Positions 16,242 to 23,748 of a stretch of DNA of 39,965 nt are shown piece after piece. The position numbers were made by a program, and so were the translations under genes. How positions within the stretch are numbered: position 1 is the first letter of the stretch; the number at the start of each line of letters is the position of its first letter. The notes under the pieces are model-generated. The model ran no database searches. It saw only the letters and a list, made by a program, of their open reading frames with translations, and had not been told where the DNA came from. Location: positions 1-39,965 of the forward strand of contig JACPWY010000057.1 in the NCBI GenBank assembly GCA_016196825.1, in the 5' to 3' direction. The stretch comes from Deltaproteobacteria bacterium. Lineage in GTDB: Bacteria; Bdellovibrionota; FAC87; UBA2466.

Positions 16242-17713
16242 TGCGTGAGATCCTCATCGCGCTCTCGCTCGCCAACCTGATGCCACTTTTCACGTGGGGT
16301 AGCCTGGTCGCGCCGGTGGGCCCGTCCATGTTTGGATCCCCCCATTTCTTCGTCGCCACCCTGTCTATGTTCGCCTTTGTCCTGCTTCTCGGGACCTTGA
16401 TATTCTTCTATCGTCGAATCGTCTGGCAAAGCTCGATCACCCGTTACAAGAGCGGACTACTCTTCCTCCCGTTTATTCTCCTGATCTTTCCGTTCAATTT
16501 CTTGAGAATGTTACTCAACGTTTCGGTTCACTTTCCGATCATTTCGTATTCCTTCTGGGCTCCTCATCCGTTTCTCCTGATCCTTGGTCTCATCACGTTT
16601 GTGGGTGCTTTTCATTGGTGGACCACGCATCTGCGCGCGCAGACCCTAGGCAAACTCGAGCGACTCTTTCTCTCCGTTTCATTCCCGATCCTGGTTCTCA
16701 CGTTCGCCCAGGGCTCCCTTTCGCTGATCAGGTATCCCTTTTCGCCGAGCGCACACTCCAGCCCCGGCCCCGGACTCAAAACCGTTTCGCCGGTTGTGAC
16801 GGTACTCTTCGATGAGATGACGTGGGGGGCGGTCGACCCCGCAACGAGACCCGATTACCTGAACGGGAAACTGCCAGAGATCGAACGCCTGACCAGGGAA
16901 TCCTTTTACGCCACCAACTGCCACTCCCCGGCGTTTGAAACGCTCGACACCATTCCGGTTTATTTTTCTCCGGCCAGACGCCCGGCCCCACCAGGTGCCT
17001 CTCTCTTTCAGGAACTCCACAATTCAGGGGTTCGCTCATCGGTGGTCGGCTGGTTCTACCCGTATTGCGCAACCTACGGCACCGACCTTGAAAACTGCGC
17101 CAAAATCGGGGGAGCGAATTACGCCTTCACTCTTAATCCGCTCGAGAATCTCATCCACCTCTTCAAGGGCACATTTCACCTCGCCGCCGCAAGCCACGCC
17201 CACAACCACCAGCTCGTCTCCTTCTGGACCCAAAAGGCGCTGGGGAGTGACAACTGGGACTACCTTCATCTCCATTGGCCCGTCCCGCATCTCCCCCATA
17301 GCTACGATCCCGAGAAGGACCAGTTCATCCACGGCGAAGATCTCTCCGAGCACGGCTACCTCGCAAACATGGTTCTCGTTGATAAAACGGTGGGACAGAT
17401 ACGGGCCGAACTGGAACACCACGGACTCTGGAACAAAGTGACCCTCGTCATCACCGCCGATCACCCAGTGCATTCTTATCGGAACTGGGCTTCAAACTCG
17501 CCGGTGGGCCTGGACCGCCGCATCCCTCTCATCGTCCACATCCCCCACCAGACTGAAAGCTTGCGCTATGAAGCGGAAACCAACACCAACTATTTCTCAC
17601 AGATGGTAACCAACCTGCTCCTCGATCGCCATGCCACTGCTCAGGACTTTGCTCAATGGGTAGCAGCCCAACCCGCCTTCCACCCCACGGAAAAGACCGC
17701 TCGGCTCCGCTAG
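16238..17713 (+). CDS. Membrane-anchored sulfatase-like hydrolase/transferase
   Basis: The 491-residue product has four or five N-terminal membrane helices (residues 1-165) and a periplasmic alkaline-phosphatase-superfamily domain. Metal and active-site motifs are visible: VTVLFDEMTWG, a likely Thr nucleophile in ETLDTIPVYFS, HWPVPHLPHSYD, and VITADHPVHSY. The layout resembles enzymes that transfer or remove phospho- or sulfo-groups on surface glycans. The start ATG overlaps the methyltransferase stop, so the three genes form one coupled operon. The substrate is unknown; the context points to modification of an envelope polysaccharide. Confidence 0.82.
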   Translation: MMREILIALSLANLMPLFTWGSLVAPVGPSMFGSPHFFVATLSMFAFVLLLGTLIFFYRRIVWQSSITRYKSGLLFLPFILLIFPFNFLRMLLNVSVHFPIISYSFWAPHPFLLILGLITFVGAFHWWTTHLRAQTLGKLERLFLSVSFPILVLTFAQGSLSLIRYPFSPSAHSSPGPGLKTVSPVVTVLFDEMTWGAVDPATRPDYLNGKLPEIERLTRESFYATNCHSPAFETLDTIPVYFSPARRPAPPGASLFQELHNSGVRSSVVGWFYPYCATYGTDLENCAKIGGANYAFTLNPLENLIHLFKGTFHLAAASHAHNHQLVSFWTQKALGSDNWDYLHLHWPVPHLPHSYDPEKDQFIHGEDLSEHGYLANMVLVDKTVGQIRAELEHHGLWNKVTLVITADHPVHSYRNWASNSPVGLDRRIPLIVHIPHQTESLRYEAETNTNYFSQMVTNLLLDRHATAQDFAQWVAAQPAFHPTEKTARLR

Positions 17714-17726
17714 AGCACCCCAAACC

Positions 17727-17755
17727 TTTTCAAAATCGCCCCGTTGCCCTATAGT
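17727..17755 (+). promoter_or_regulatory. Promoter of the tRNA-Val gene
   Basis: TTTTCA at 17727-17732 and TATAGT at 17750-17755 are separated by 17 bp, placing the transcript start near 17762, seven bases before the mature tRNA. Confidence 0.55.
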
Positions 17756-17768
17756 CGGACCTCCTTTC

Positions 17769-17842
<74 letters not shown>

Positions 17843-17937
17843 TTGTCAAAAGTGTCGGTGAGAATGCCAAGGGGTGGGATGATGCCTTCCTTCCAAACAC
17901 GATCGTCGCAGGTATTGATCAAGTTAAGAAACGTTGA
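17843..17937 (+). pseudogene. Relic of the 3' end of an unknown gene
   Basis: Directly after the tRNA a frame reads about 30 protein-like codons (VGENAKGWDDAFLPN ... VAGIDQVKKR) to a TGA at 17935-17937 with no start codon. It is followed by GAGGAGAT and an ATG at 17944 that opens only six codons before TAA. This looks like the end of one gene and the ribosome site and start of the next, cut off by the fic locus. The family is not recognised. Confidence 0.35.
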
Positions 17938-17948
17938 GGAGATATGTC

Positions 17949-18995
17949 TCAATTCAATTCATAATGCGCGGCCCTTCCTTTGCCCACTAAGCGAACGACT
18001 TTTGGCTTGAGAAGTTTCTTCATTTCTTTATGAACCGCCTGCGGTGAAATGCTAAACATCGCTTGCATCTCACGACTTGTAATTTTTCCTGTACGACCAA
18101 TAGCCTCGACGATGCTCATCTGGCGCTCTGTGAGCGACACTTGAGGTTCAGTTCCAACGCGGCGCCTGCCCCCGCTAAGTTGTTCAATCCTTTCCCTGAC
18201 CCTGCCAACGGTAAAGGCAACTCCTTCGCAAAAATATTCAACCCACTGAGTTAAATCGAGGGTCTTGGGGTTCACAGATTTTAGCGCATCGTAATAGGCG
18301 ATCCGATCGCTGTCATAATAATCATCTAAGGCGAAAAAGCGACGCGTATCAAATCCTCGGGCCAAGAGGACAAGTGTTGCCAACACTCGCGCAGTTCGAC
18401 CGTTTCCATCAATAAACGGGTGGATTCGCACCAACTCATAATGGGCAATGCCCGCAACTAGAACAGCATGTACTTCTTTGGTCTGGGGAAGATTAAGCCA
18501 AGAAACAAAACTCTCAATGAGACCCGGAACTGTGCTGACAAGCGGAGGCCTAAAACTAACGACGGCCCTACCCTCTTCATTACGGTGACCGATAACAACC
18601 GCACGATTTCTGAAGACTCCCTCGTCCGCAGCGTTAGTAAGTGCTTGCTTCAGCAAGTCTTTATGGATTTTTAGAAGAGTGGCGGCACTAAAAGCATTTC
18701 CAGGAGAATACTTTTCGAGGTGTGACAGTACATTAAGGTAATTCAAGACCTCTTGCTTATCTCTGCGCATGGCGGAGACTTCTCGGCCAAGTGCCAACTG
18801 ACTGACTTCCTCCAGAGTAAGTTGATTGCCCTCGATGTGGGTTGATGAATGTGCGGTATGAATCAGAGCCTCTTTTCTTAAGGATAGTTCCCATTTGGGA
18901 ACAAGTTTTGCTCGCTCAACGATGTCCTTGCTGACGGCTATGTCCGTGAGTTGGCGAATAATCTTGTCTGAAATACTGTACTTCGGCCTAAACAT
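17949..18995 (-). CDS. Fic-domain protein (AMPylator-type) with C-terminal wHTH
   Basis: I start at ATG 18995, which has CGGAGG upstream; a TTG at 19022 lacks one. The 348-residue product has the Fic motif HPFIDGNGRTAR (from residue 192), used to transfer AMP or another nucleotide moiety to target proteins. An inhibitory helix motif SSTHIEGN (residues 50-57, S/TxxxEG) lies N-terminal, so this is a class II, self-inhibited Fic. The C-terminal 60 residues form a winged helix-turn-helix (ITSREMQAMFSISPQAVHKEMKKL), suggesting DNA binding and autoregulation. The gene is visibly richer in A/T than its neighbours and lies beside a tRNA, both signs of horizontal transfer. Confidence 0.92.
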   Translation of the reverse strand: MFRPKYSISDKIIRQLTDIAVSKDIVERAKLVPKWELSLRKEALIHTAHSSTHIEGNQLTLEEVSQLALGREVSAMRRDKQEVLNYLNVLSHLEKYSPGNAFSAATLLKIHKDLLKQALTNAADEGVFRNRAVVIGHRNEEGRAVVSFRPPLVSTVPGLIESFVSWLNLPQTKEVHAVLVAGIAHYELVRIHPFIDGNGRTARVLATLVLLARGFDTRRFFALDDYYDSDRIAYYDALKSVNPKTLDLTQWVEYFCEGVAFTVGRVRERIEQLSGGRRRVGTEPQVSLTERQMSIVEAIGRTGKITSREMQAMFSISPQAVHKEMKKLLKPKVVRLVGKGRAAHYELN

Positions 18996-19023
18996 CTCAG
19001 CCTCCGAAGTATAGTCTATCAAT

Positions 19024-19059
19024 CATCAACTAAAACATCAACCTAATTATCAACCGAAT
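19024..19059 (-). repeat. Three tandem 12-bp iterons upstream of fic
   Basis: On the plus strand CATCAACTAAAA, CATCAACCTAAT and TATCAACCGAAT follow each other without gaps; read on the fic strand each carries GTTGAT at a strict 12-bp period. They lie 29-64 bp upstream of the fic start, just upstream of a TATACT -10 candidate (19008-19013). They are plausible operators for the wHTH domain of the Fic protein. Confidence 0.6.
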
Positions 19060-19073
19060 CACCATCCTGCCTT

Positions 19074-20063
19074 CTATCCCCCGAAGATATTCTCAAAGTG
19101 GTCCCGGATGAGCCTCTCGAAAACACCTTTGGGCACATTGAGCCGGTAGCGGAAGTCTTTTGTCTGTTCCTCCCGAAGATAGCCCAAGATGGTTTTTCGA
19201 AAGGCGGCTACCTCCCCACGCGATGTGAGACCCAAGATCTCCGGATTTAGATCGGCCTGGAAGAGCAATGATGAGATTTCGCCCTCAGCCCCCACCATAT
19301 TCGAGCCCGACAGTTGACCACGATAGTCGGAGGCGAGCTGCAGGGTGTTCTTGAGCCCTTCCGGTTTGAGGAGATCCTCGCCAACCATTGTTGTCCCAGC
19401 CTCAAATGCTCTCATAATGTCATTGAGACGCGATCGGCACCGCCTGACCACGGCCGGCGACATCGACGGGTCTGCCATCAACCGTGTGAGAATGCCAATC
19501 TGGCCCTGCTGAGCGTAACCCATCCGTGGCGGCATGAGGAGCATCGGCAGCAGATGCGTGAAGGCATCATGATCCTTGCCCAGTGGGAAACGCCCTTCTC
19601 GCATGTGTCCAAGCCACTCTTCCTCGGAGAGGATTCCTTTGACAACCACCACCTCCCAGGGGCAACCCATCTCATGAAGCTTTGCGTTCAACTCATCGGC
19701 TGTTCCCAACTCCATCCTCCCGGCAACGTTTCGAATGCCGAGCCTTTTTATCAACGGACGAAACTCCGGCCGCCTCGCAGCGACGGCTAAGCTGTAAAGC
19801 CACTCCGGCTGCATACGATAGAGAAGTTTGGGCGCAATGGATTCGCCCCCCCGTCTCTCATGGGGGCGGCGCGCCGTTCGATAATAGGCCAACTCCTCCG
19901 CGTAAGGACCAAACAGCGGGGGAACGGGATCCAATCTGGCTACCTCTACTTCCTTTGCGCCCTTTTCTCGAATGAATGGCGCAAAGCAATCTCTCAAGCG
20001 AAGCGTGAAGGCCCCAATCGATTGCGGCAGGACCAAGGCGAGCAGAATGATGAGAGGTCGCAT
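19074..20063 (-). CDS. Exported hypothetical protein
   Basis: The 329-residue product begins with a signal peptide (MRPLIILLALVLPQSIGAF) and then a mostly helical, Arg- and Leu-rich body. LLPMLLMPPRMGYAQQGQIGILTRLM in the middle may be a buried helix. Cys are few (DCFAPF, GCPWEV, RRCRSR). No known domain is recognised. TATAAT (20074-20079 on the plus strand as ATTATA) is only 10 bp before the ATG, so the leader would be three or four bases long. Likely periplasmic; function unknown. Confidence 0.75.
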   Translation of the reverse strand: MRPLIILLALVLPQSIGAFTLRLRDCFAPFIREKGAKEVEVARLDPVPPLFGPYAEELAYYRTARRPHERRGGESIAPKLLYRMQPEWLYSLAVAARRPEFRPLIKRLGIRNVAGRMELGTADELNAKLHEMGCPWEVVVVKGILSEEEWLGHMREGRFPLGKDHDAFTHLLPMLLMPPRMGYAQQGQIGILTRLMADPSMSPAVVRRCRSRLNDIMRAFEAGTTMVGEDLLKPEGLKNTLQLASDYRGQLSGSNMVGAEGEISSLLFQADLNPEILGLTSRGEVAAFRKTILGYLREEQTKDFRYRLNVPKGVFERLIRDHFENIFGG

Positions 20064-20229
20064 TCAGAGTCCCATTATAGCAAGAACGGTCCGCAAAATC
20101 GTTGGCGCCCGAATCAAAACAACACCACTGATCCCAATTCCTTTCACATCAAATTTATAAGTAATCCCGGGGACTGAGCCTTGAGACGATTGCCCTGAGA
20201 CGACGTGTCTCACACGAAGGAGACTTCTA

Positions 20230-21315
20230 ATGAAAATGTTCCTGATTGGTCTGGCCCTAGCTTCGCTCTTGTTCCCCGCATGCAGCACAAGCCTTCCCAG
20301 CGAGGTCGAGCTCAACAACATGGCGCAAAGTCGCACCAACGCCGCGGCCACGCCTGCCCCGGTTCCATCGGTGGTTCCTCCGGCCCCACTTCTGTCCCAC
20401 GTGGACCTCGAGCTAGCGACGCCAGTCCACACTATTGAGGTTAGTCAACTCGGCGACGACATTTACAGCGCCGTCCTCCCCATCGGACTCGACAACAAGG
20501 ATTATTATGTGACAGGCATCAAAATCTTCGGCGTCGACACGGATACCAACCAGCCGACCAACACACTTCACCACGCTGTAGTGTTCCAAATCCCTCCCAC
20601 CGGCATGACGAAACCGAAGGAGCCCTCCTACCAGGGTGGGATCATGGGCTTTTACGTTATGGGGTCGCCAATTCTTCAGCCACCCTCGGGCTATGGTCTC
20701 AAGCTCAACGGAAAAACAACCCTCGCTTTCACGATCCATTTTAACCAGGCGATGTTTATGGACACGTCGATGGCTCCCAAACACGTTTCGGTCCACATTC
20801 AGTTTCAATTCGCGAGCACGGTCAACCATTTGGCCTACTACATCGCAGGAGCCAAGGCGCAGTGGAAGCTCCAGCCGGATTCGATGCTCATCCCGGCCAA
20901 CACAATCACGACCCGGTCGGAAACGCTGGATCCGTTCCGGGGCCTTCCCACCAACTCAAAGTCGCTCGACCTACTGAGTGTTCTGTATCACATGCACAAC
21001 CGCGGAATCGCCGGTCAAACGAGCACAATCGAGAAAAACTCCTCCTATGTGGTCAACGCCGATGACCAGTTCAGCTATGCAAACCAATACTTTCACAATC
21101 TGCCGGCACCCGCGCCACTCACCCGCAACAAAACGCAGATCAATTTCCAATGCACCTGGAATAACACTCAGCCTTACCAGCCCTTCGTCTACGGTGTGCA
21201 GATGCCCGTGGTCGATGTCTTTTGGGGGGAGAGCACCGTGGATGAGATGTGCTACCACGTGTTGCTCGTCGGCGAGAAGGGCAGCGCCGGTATCAGAAAA
21301 TATATGATGAAATGA
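20230..21315 (+). CDS. PHM/DBM-like copper type II monooxygenase lipoprotein
   Basis: The 361-residue product is a predicted lipoprotein (signal MKMFLIGLALASLLFPAC) with a Pro-rich linker to about residue 56. The remainder matches the two-domain fold of peptidylglycine alpha-hydroxylating and dopamine beta monooxygenases. All copper ligands can be placed: His114, His115 (NTLHHAVVF) and His170 (FTIHFN) for one copper; His254 and His256 (YHMHNRG) and Met340 (VDEMC) for the other. These enzymes hydroxylate C-H bonds using O2 and a reductant. The bacterial substrate is unknown. AAGGAG precedes the ATG; the gene stands alone. Confidence 0.82.
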   Translation: MKMFLIGLALASLLFPACSTSLPSEVELNNMAQSRTNAAATPAPVPSVVPPAPLLSHVDLELATPVHTIEVSQLGDDIYSAVLPIGLDNKDYYVTGIKIFGVDTDTNQPTNTLHHAVVFQIPPTGMTKPKEPSYQGGIMGFYVMGSPILQPPSGYGLKLNGKTTLAFTIHFNQAMFMDTSMAPKHVSVHIQFQFASTVNHLAYYIAGAKAQWKLQPDSMLIPANTITTRSETLDPFRGLPTNSKSLDLLSVLYHMHNRGIAGQTSTIEKNSSYVVNADDQFSYANQYFHNLPAPAPLTRNKTQINFQCTWNNTQPYQPFVYGVQMPVVDVFWGESTVDEMCYHVLLVGEKGSAGIRKYMMK

Positions 21316-21337
21316 TAGCGCTGTGTGGCAGCTGAAG

Positions 21338-21733
21338 TCAGTCCTTGAGCTCTAGGGCTCGCTCGGGGGGACGAGCGATGATGGCCTTTGTGCCGTGGAC
21401 TACGATGGGGCGAACGAGTAGTTGAGGGTGCTGTTCAATAGCCGCTAGAATCTCATTTTGGTTATTAAGATCGATCTTGAGCGTCGCAAACACCGCCTCT
21501 TGCGCCCGGACAAGGTCCTTCGCCTCCAACTTAAGAAGTAAGAGCACGCGCTCCAGTTCATCCTTCTTAAGCGGCGACTCAAGATATTCGATGATCTCGG
21601 GGTCGATCAGATTCATGCGCAAAAGATCCAAAGTCTCGCGGCATTTGCTGCACAGGGGATTGTAGTAGATGGTCCAATTGGAATCGATTTGGCGGGTCGT
21701 GCCAGATGTGTAGCCGTATGAGCCTATTTTCAT
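21338..21733 (-). CDS. ArsC/YfgD-like (glutaredoxin-fold) protein
   Basis: The 131-residue product carries the ArsC-family active-site segment IYYNPLCSKCRETLDLL with a CxxC, and the C-terminal RPIVVHGTKAIIARPPERALEL expected for the family. It may reduce arsenate with glutathione or glutaredoxin, or be a YfgD/Spx-like redox protein of other function; no ars operon is nearby. Compared with typical members it has about 20 extra N-terminal residues before the first strand. The ATG lies one base after the stop of the small upstream gene, so the two are translationally coupled. Confidence 0.82.
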   Translation of the reverse strand: MKIGSYGYTSGTTRQIDSNWTIYYNPLCSKCRETLDLLRMNLIDPEIIEYLESPLKKDELERVLLLLKLEAKDLVRAQEAVFATLKIDLNNQNEILAAIEQHPQLLVRPIVVHGTKAIIARPPERALELKD

Positions 21734-21734
21734 T

Positions 21735-21923
21735 TCAGAGTGCCAACTTGAATTGCAACATGAGGGCTTTGAGTTGCTTGATCTCAGTCTCTGTCACTTG
21801 ACCTTGCGCCGGTATGGCGATCTTTTTCACTTCGATCCAAAAGGCCATTGGGGCGTTCTGGCTCTTCGCCATTTCCGTGTACCGCTCCCACTGAACCACC
21901 CAGATTGTCTGCGTCGTAACCAT
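21735..21923 (-). CDS. Small hypothetical protein upstream of the ArsC-like gene
   Basis: The 62-residue product (MVTTQTIWVVQWERYTEMAK) has a Trp-rich start and an amphipathic C-terminal helix. GGAGG lies ten bases before the ATG. It has no signal peptide or known motif. It is coupled to the ArsC-like gene, so a role with that redox protein is possible. Confidence 0.6.
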   Translation of the reverse strand: MVTTQTIWVVQWERYTEMAKSQNAPMAFWIEVKKIAIPAQGQVTETEIKQLKALMLQFKLAL

Positions 21924-21981
21924 AGATCACCATCCTCCTCTTTTCTGAGGTCATTGCCAAGTTGTGAGCACTCGCCGACTT

Positions 21982-22010
21982 TTGACGCCATGAAGAATTG
22001 TCTCTATGGT
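21982..22010 (+). promoter_or_regulatory. Sigma-70 type promoter of the PAP2 gene
   Basis: TTGACG at 21982-21987 and TATGGT at 22005-22010 are exactly 17 bp apart. The ATG at 22019 follows eight bases later, so the mRNA would be leaderless or nearly so; this supports choosing that ATG over an upstream TTG at 21998. Confidence 0.65.
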
Positions 22011-22018
22011 CGCCGCCA

Positions 22019-22768
22019 ATGTCCAAAGCGGTCTGCCTTTTTGTGTTGTTAGGTTTCACCGCTCCCCCTGGCGCGGCTGATCCCTCCGTTTACAGACTCT
22101 CACCCGCCGAAGATGGCGCGATCATCACGGCTGGCCTTCTCTCAACGATAGTTCTCTTCGCCTGCCTGGGCGTGAATCGCCGCTGCCCCTGCGACCCCGA
22201 TGAGGTCAATGGCTTCGACAGAGGCGCGATCGGAAACAACAGCGCGGCGGCCAGGGCTTTGAGCGACGGCCTGGTGGGCGTAATCGGAGTGGCTCCGTTT
22301 GTGCTGAGCTGGATGGAAACGGGCGCCGGCCGAGAGCTGTGGGAGGACGCAGTGGTGATGATCGAGATCATGGCCGTGAATAGCGGGCTCAACACTCTCA
22401 CAAAGTATGCTATCCAAAGACCCACGCCGCTCGCCTACTCCGGCCCCTCGGCTCAAATCGACGATGGCTATCGATCCTTTTATTCCGGCCACACGTCATT
22501 CGCGTTTTCAGCACTCATGGGCCTTTCGATGACCGCCTACTACCACGGCCATCGCGGCCCCTGGCCGTGGATCGCAAGCTTTGGGCTCGGTACAGTGGTC
22601 GGGCTGGCGCGGATCGCCGGCGGCAACCATTTCCCCACCGATGTCATCGCGGGAGCCATCGTGGGAAGTGCGGTCGGAATTGCAGTTCCGTGGGCCCATG
22701 CGCACGGCTCGAAAGAGGTCACGATCGCGGCACTCCCCGGGGGCCTCCAGGTGTCTCTGTCCTTTTGA
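22019..22768 (+). CDS. PAP2-family phosphatase (lipid phosphatase)
   Basis: Started at ATG 22019, the 249-residue product has a signal peptide or first helix (VCLFVLLGFTAPPGAA) and several membrane helices. The three PAP2 motifs are present: KYAIQRPTP (residues 129-137), FYSGHTS (154-160, catalytic His158) and RIAGGNHFPTD (198-208, His204). Such enzymes dephosphorylate undecaprenyl pyrophosphate, phosphatidic acid or lipid A head groups at the outer face of the membrane. A CPCDPDEVNGFDR loop near residue 60 is specific to this protein. The substrate is not determined by sequence. Confidence 0.9.
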   Translation: MSKAVCLFVLLGFTAPPGAADPSVYRLSPAEDGAIITAGLLSTIVLFACLGVNRRCPCDPDEVNGFDRGAIGNNSAAARALSDGLVGVIGVAPFVLSWMETGAGRELWEDAVVMIEIMAVNSGLNTLTKYAIQRPTPLAYSGPSAQIDDGYRSFYSGHTSFAFSALMGLSMTAYYHGHRGPWPWIASFGLGTVVGLARIAGGNHFPTDVIAGAIVGSAVGIAVPWAHAHGSKEVTIAALPGGLQVSLSF

Positions 22769-22777
22769 GTCTCAGAC

Positions 22778-23608
22778 TCAGATACGACCCTGGATCACGA
22801 AAATCCGAACAGCCAGGCCCGTGTCCTTGTTCACTAATAGGATGGCGTAAATGTTGATCGCAAGAGCATCATCCGTGGCTGGGAGCTGGGTCTGCGCGAC
22901 CAATGTGAGAAGGGATTCCGTCTTGCCAAGCCTCCCCACGAGGCTCGTCACTTCCTTCTTAAGCCCCGCCCGATCGGACTTGTTCTCTGGGGCGTAATCA
23001 TTGCCCTCGGCCACCGCCTCAACGATCATCGCGATGTCCTTCTCGGCATATTTTCCGGTCTTGGTCGTGAGCTTCGCCTTGTCGGAGAGCGCTTCTTCAT
23101 ACTCGGCCCTGAAATTGGCCGCGGACAGCTCTTTCAAAGTTTTGAGATTCAATTTCGTGTGGAGCTTCCCGGCGGTGACTCGAGTCAGTCCAGAAGTGAT
23201 ATTGGTGTCCCAATCGGAATTGATCTTCTCCGCGAGCTTACGCAAAGGACTCGTCTCCGGGAGCTCATCCACAATTGCCTCTTCGGAGTCGGCCCCTTTG
23301 TCACCGCCCACCACTTCGACATCGCGGATGTAGAGGTGCGCAACAAAACCTCGGGAGTCGACTCTATAGGCCCCCTCCACACAGACTTCGTCGCTGTCGT
23401 TGTAATCATCGAAGATCGAGTTTTCACCGGAAATATTAATGACACCACTGAAGGCCGAGTGGCTGAAGGGGCCGGTCCCTTTAAGAACCTTCACCGTGGC
23501 ACAGACGCGAGCCGTGCCTGCCTCTTTGTTGAAAGTAAGGGTTTTCAGGTTATCAGCCAAACCGACAACGGCCATAGAAAGAACCAAAAAAGGCATCACA
23601 ATTTTCAT
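22778..23608 (-). CDS. Exported hypothetical protein
   Basis: The 276-residue product has a signal peptide (MPFLVLSMAVVGLA) and two halves: an N-terminal beta-rich part with two Cys (VCATVK, EVCVEGAYRV) that could form one disulfide, and a helical, acidic C-terminal part. No family is recognised. TGGAGG precedes the ATG, and TTGGAA-N16-TATAGC upstream is a possible promoter. It converges on the PAP2 gene with a 9-bp gap. Probably periplasmic. Confidence 0.72.
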   Translation of the reverse strand: MKIVMPFLVLSMAVVGLADNLKTLTFNKEAGTARVCATVKVLKGTGPFSHSAFSGVINISGENSIFDDYNDSDEVCVEGAYRVDSRGFVAHLYIRDVEVVGGDKGADSEEAIVDELPETSPLRKLAEKINSDWDTNITSGLTRVTAGKLHTKLNLKTLKELSAANFRAEYEEALSDKAKLTTKTGKYAEKDIAMIVEAVAEGNDYAPENKSDRAGLKKEVTSLVGRLGKTESLLTLVAQTQLPATDDALAINIYAILLVNKDTGLAVRIFVIQGRI

Positions 23609-23669
23609 TCGAATCCTCCAAGTGAGTTAATAGCTCGGCTATATCACGCAATGCGGCAATTCCAATAGC

Positions 23670-23689
23670 TTTTAGACGAATGTCTAAAA
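23670..23689. terminator. Small A/T-rich hairpin after the amidohydrolase gene
   Basis: TTTTAGAC and its complement GTCTAAAA enclose GAAT, an eight-base perfect stem with T-runs on both strands. It lies 60 bp past the amidohydrolase stop and may end that transcript; it could equally be an operator for the gene starting at 23608. Confidence 0.5.
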
Positions 23690-23748
23690 CTCTGATTCCG
23701 GAGCACCGAGCTGCGCTTCATCCAGCTTACGGCCCGATTCGCTCTCCC

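Noticed and set aside
17843..19080. Search for a second copy of the tRNA-Val 3' end as an attachment site beyond fic
   Set aside because: No repeat of the tRNA end was found up to the next gene.
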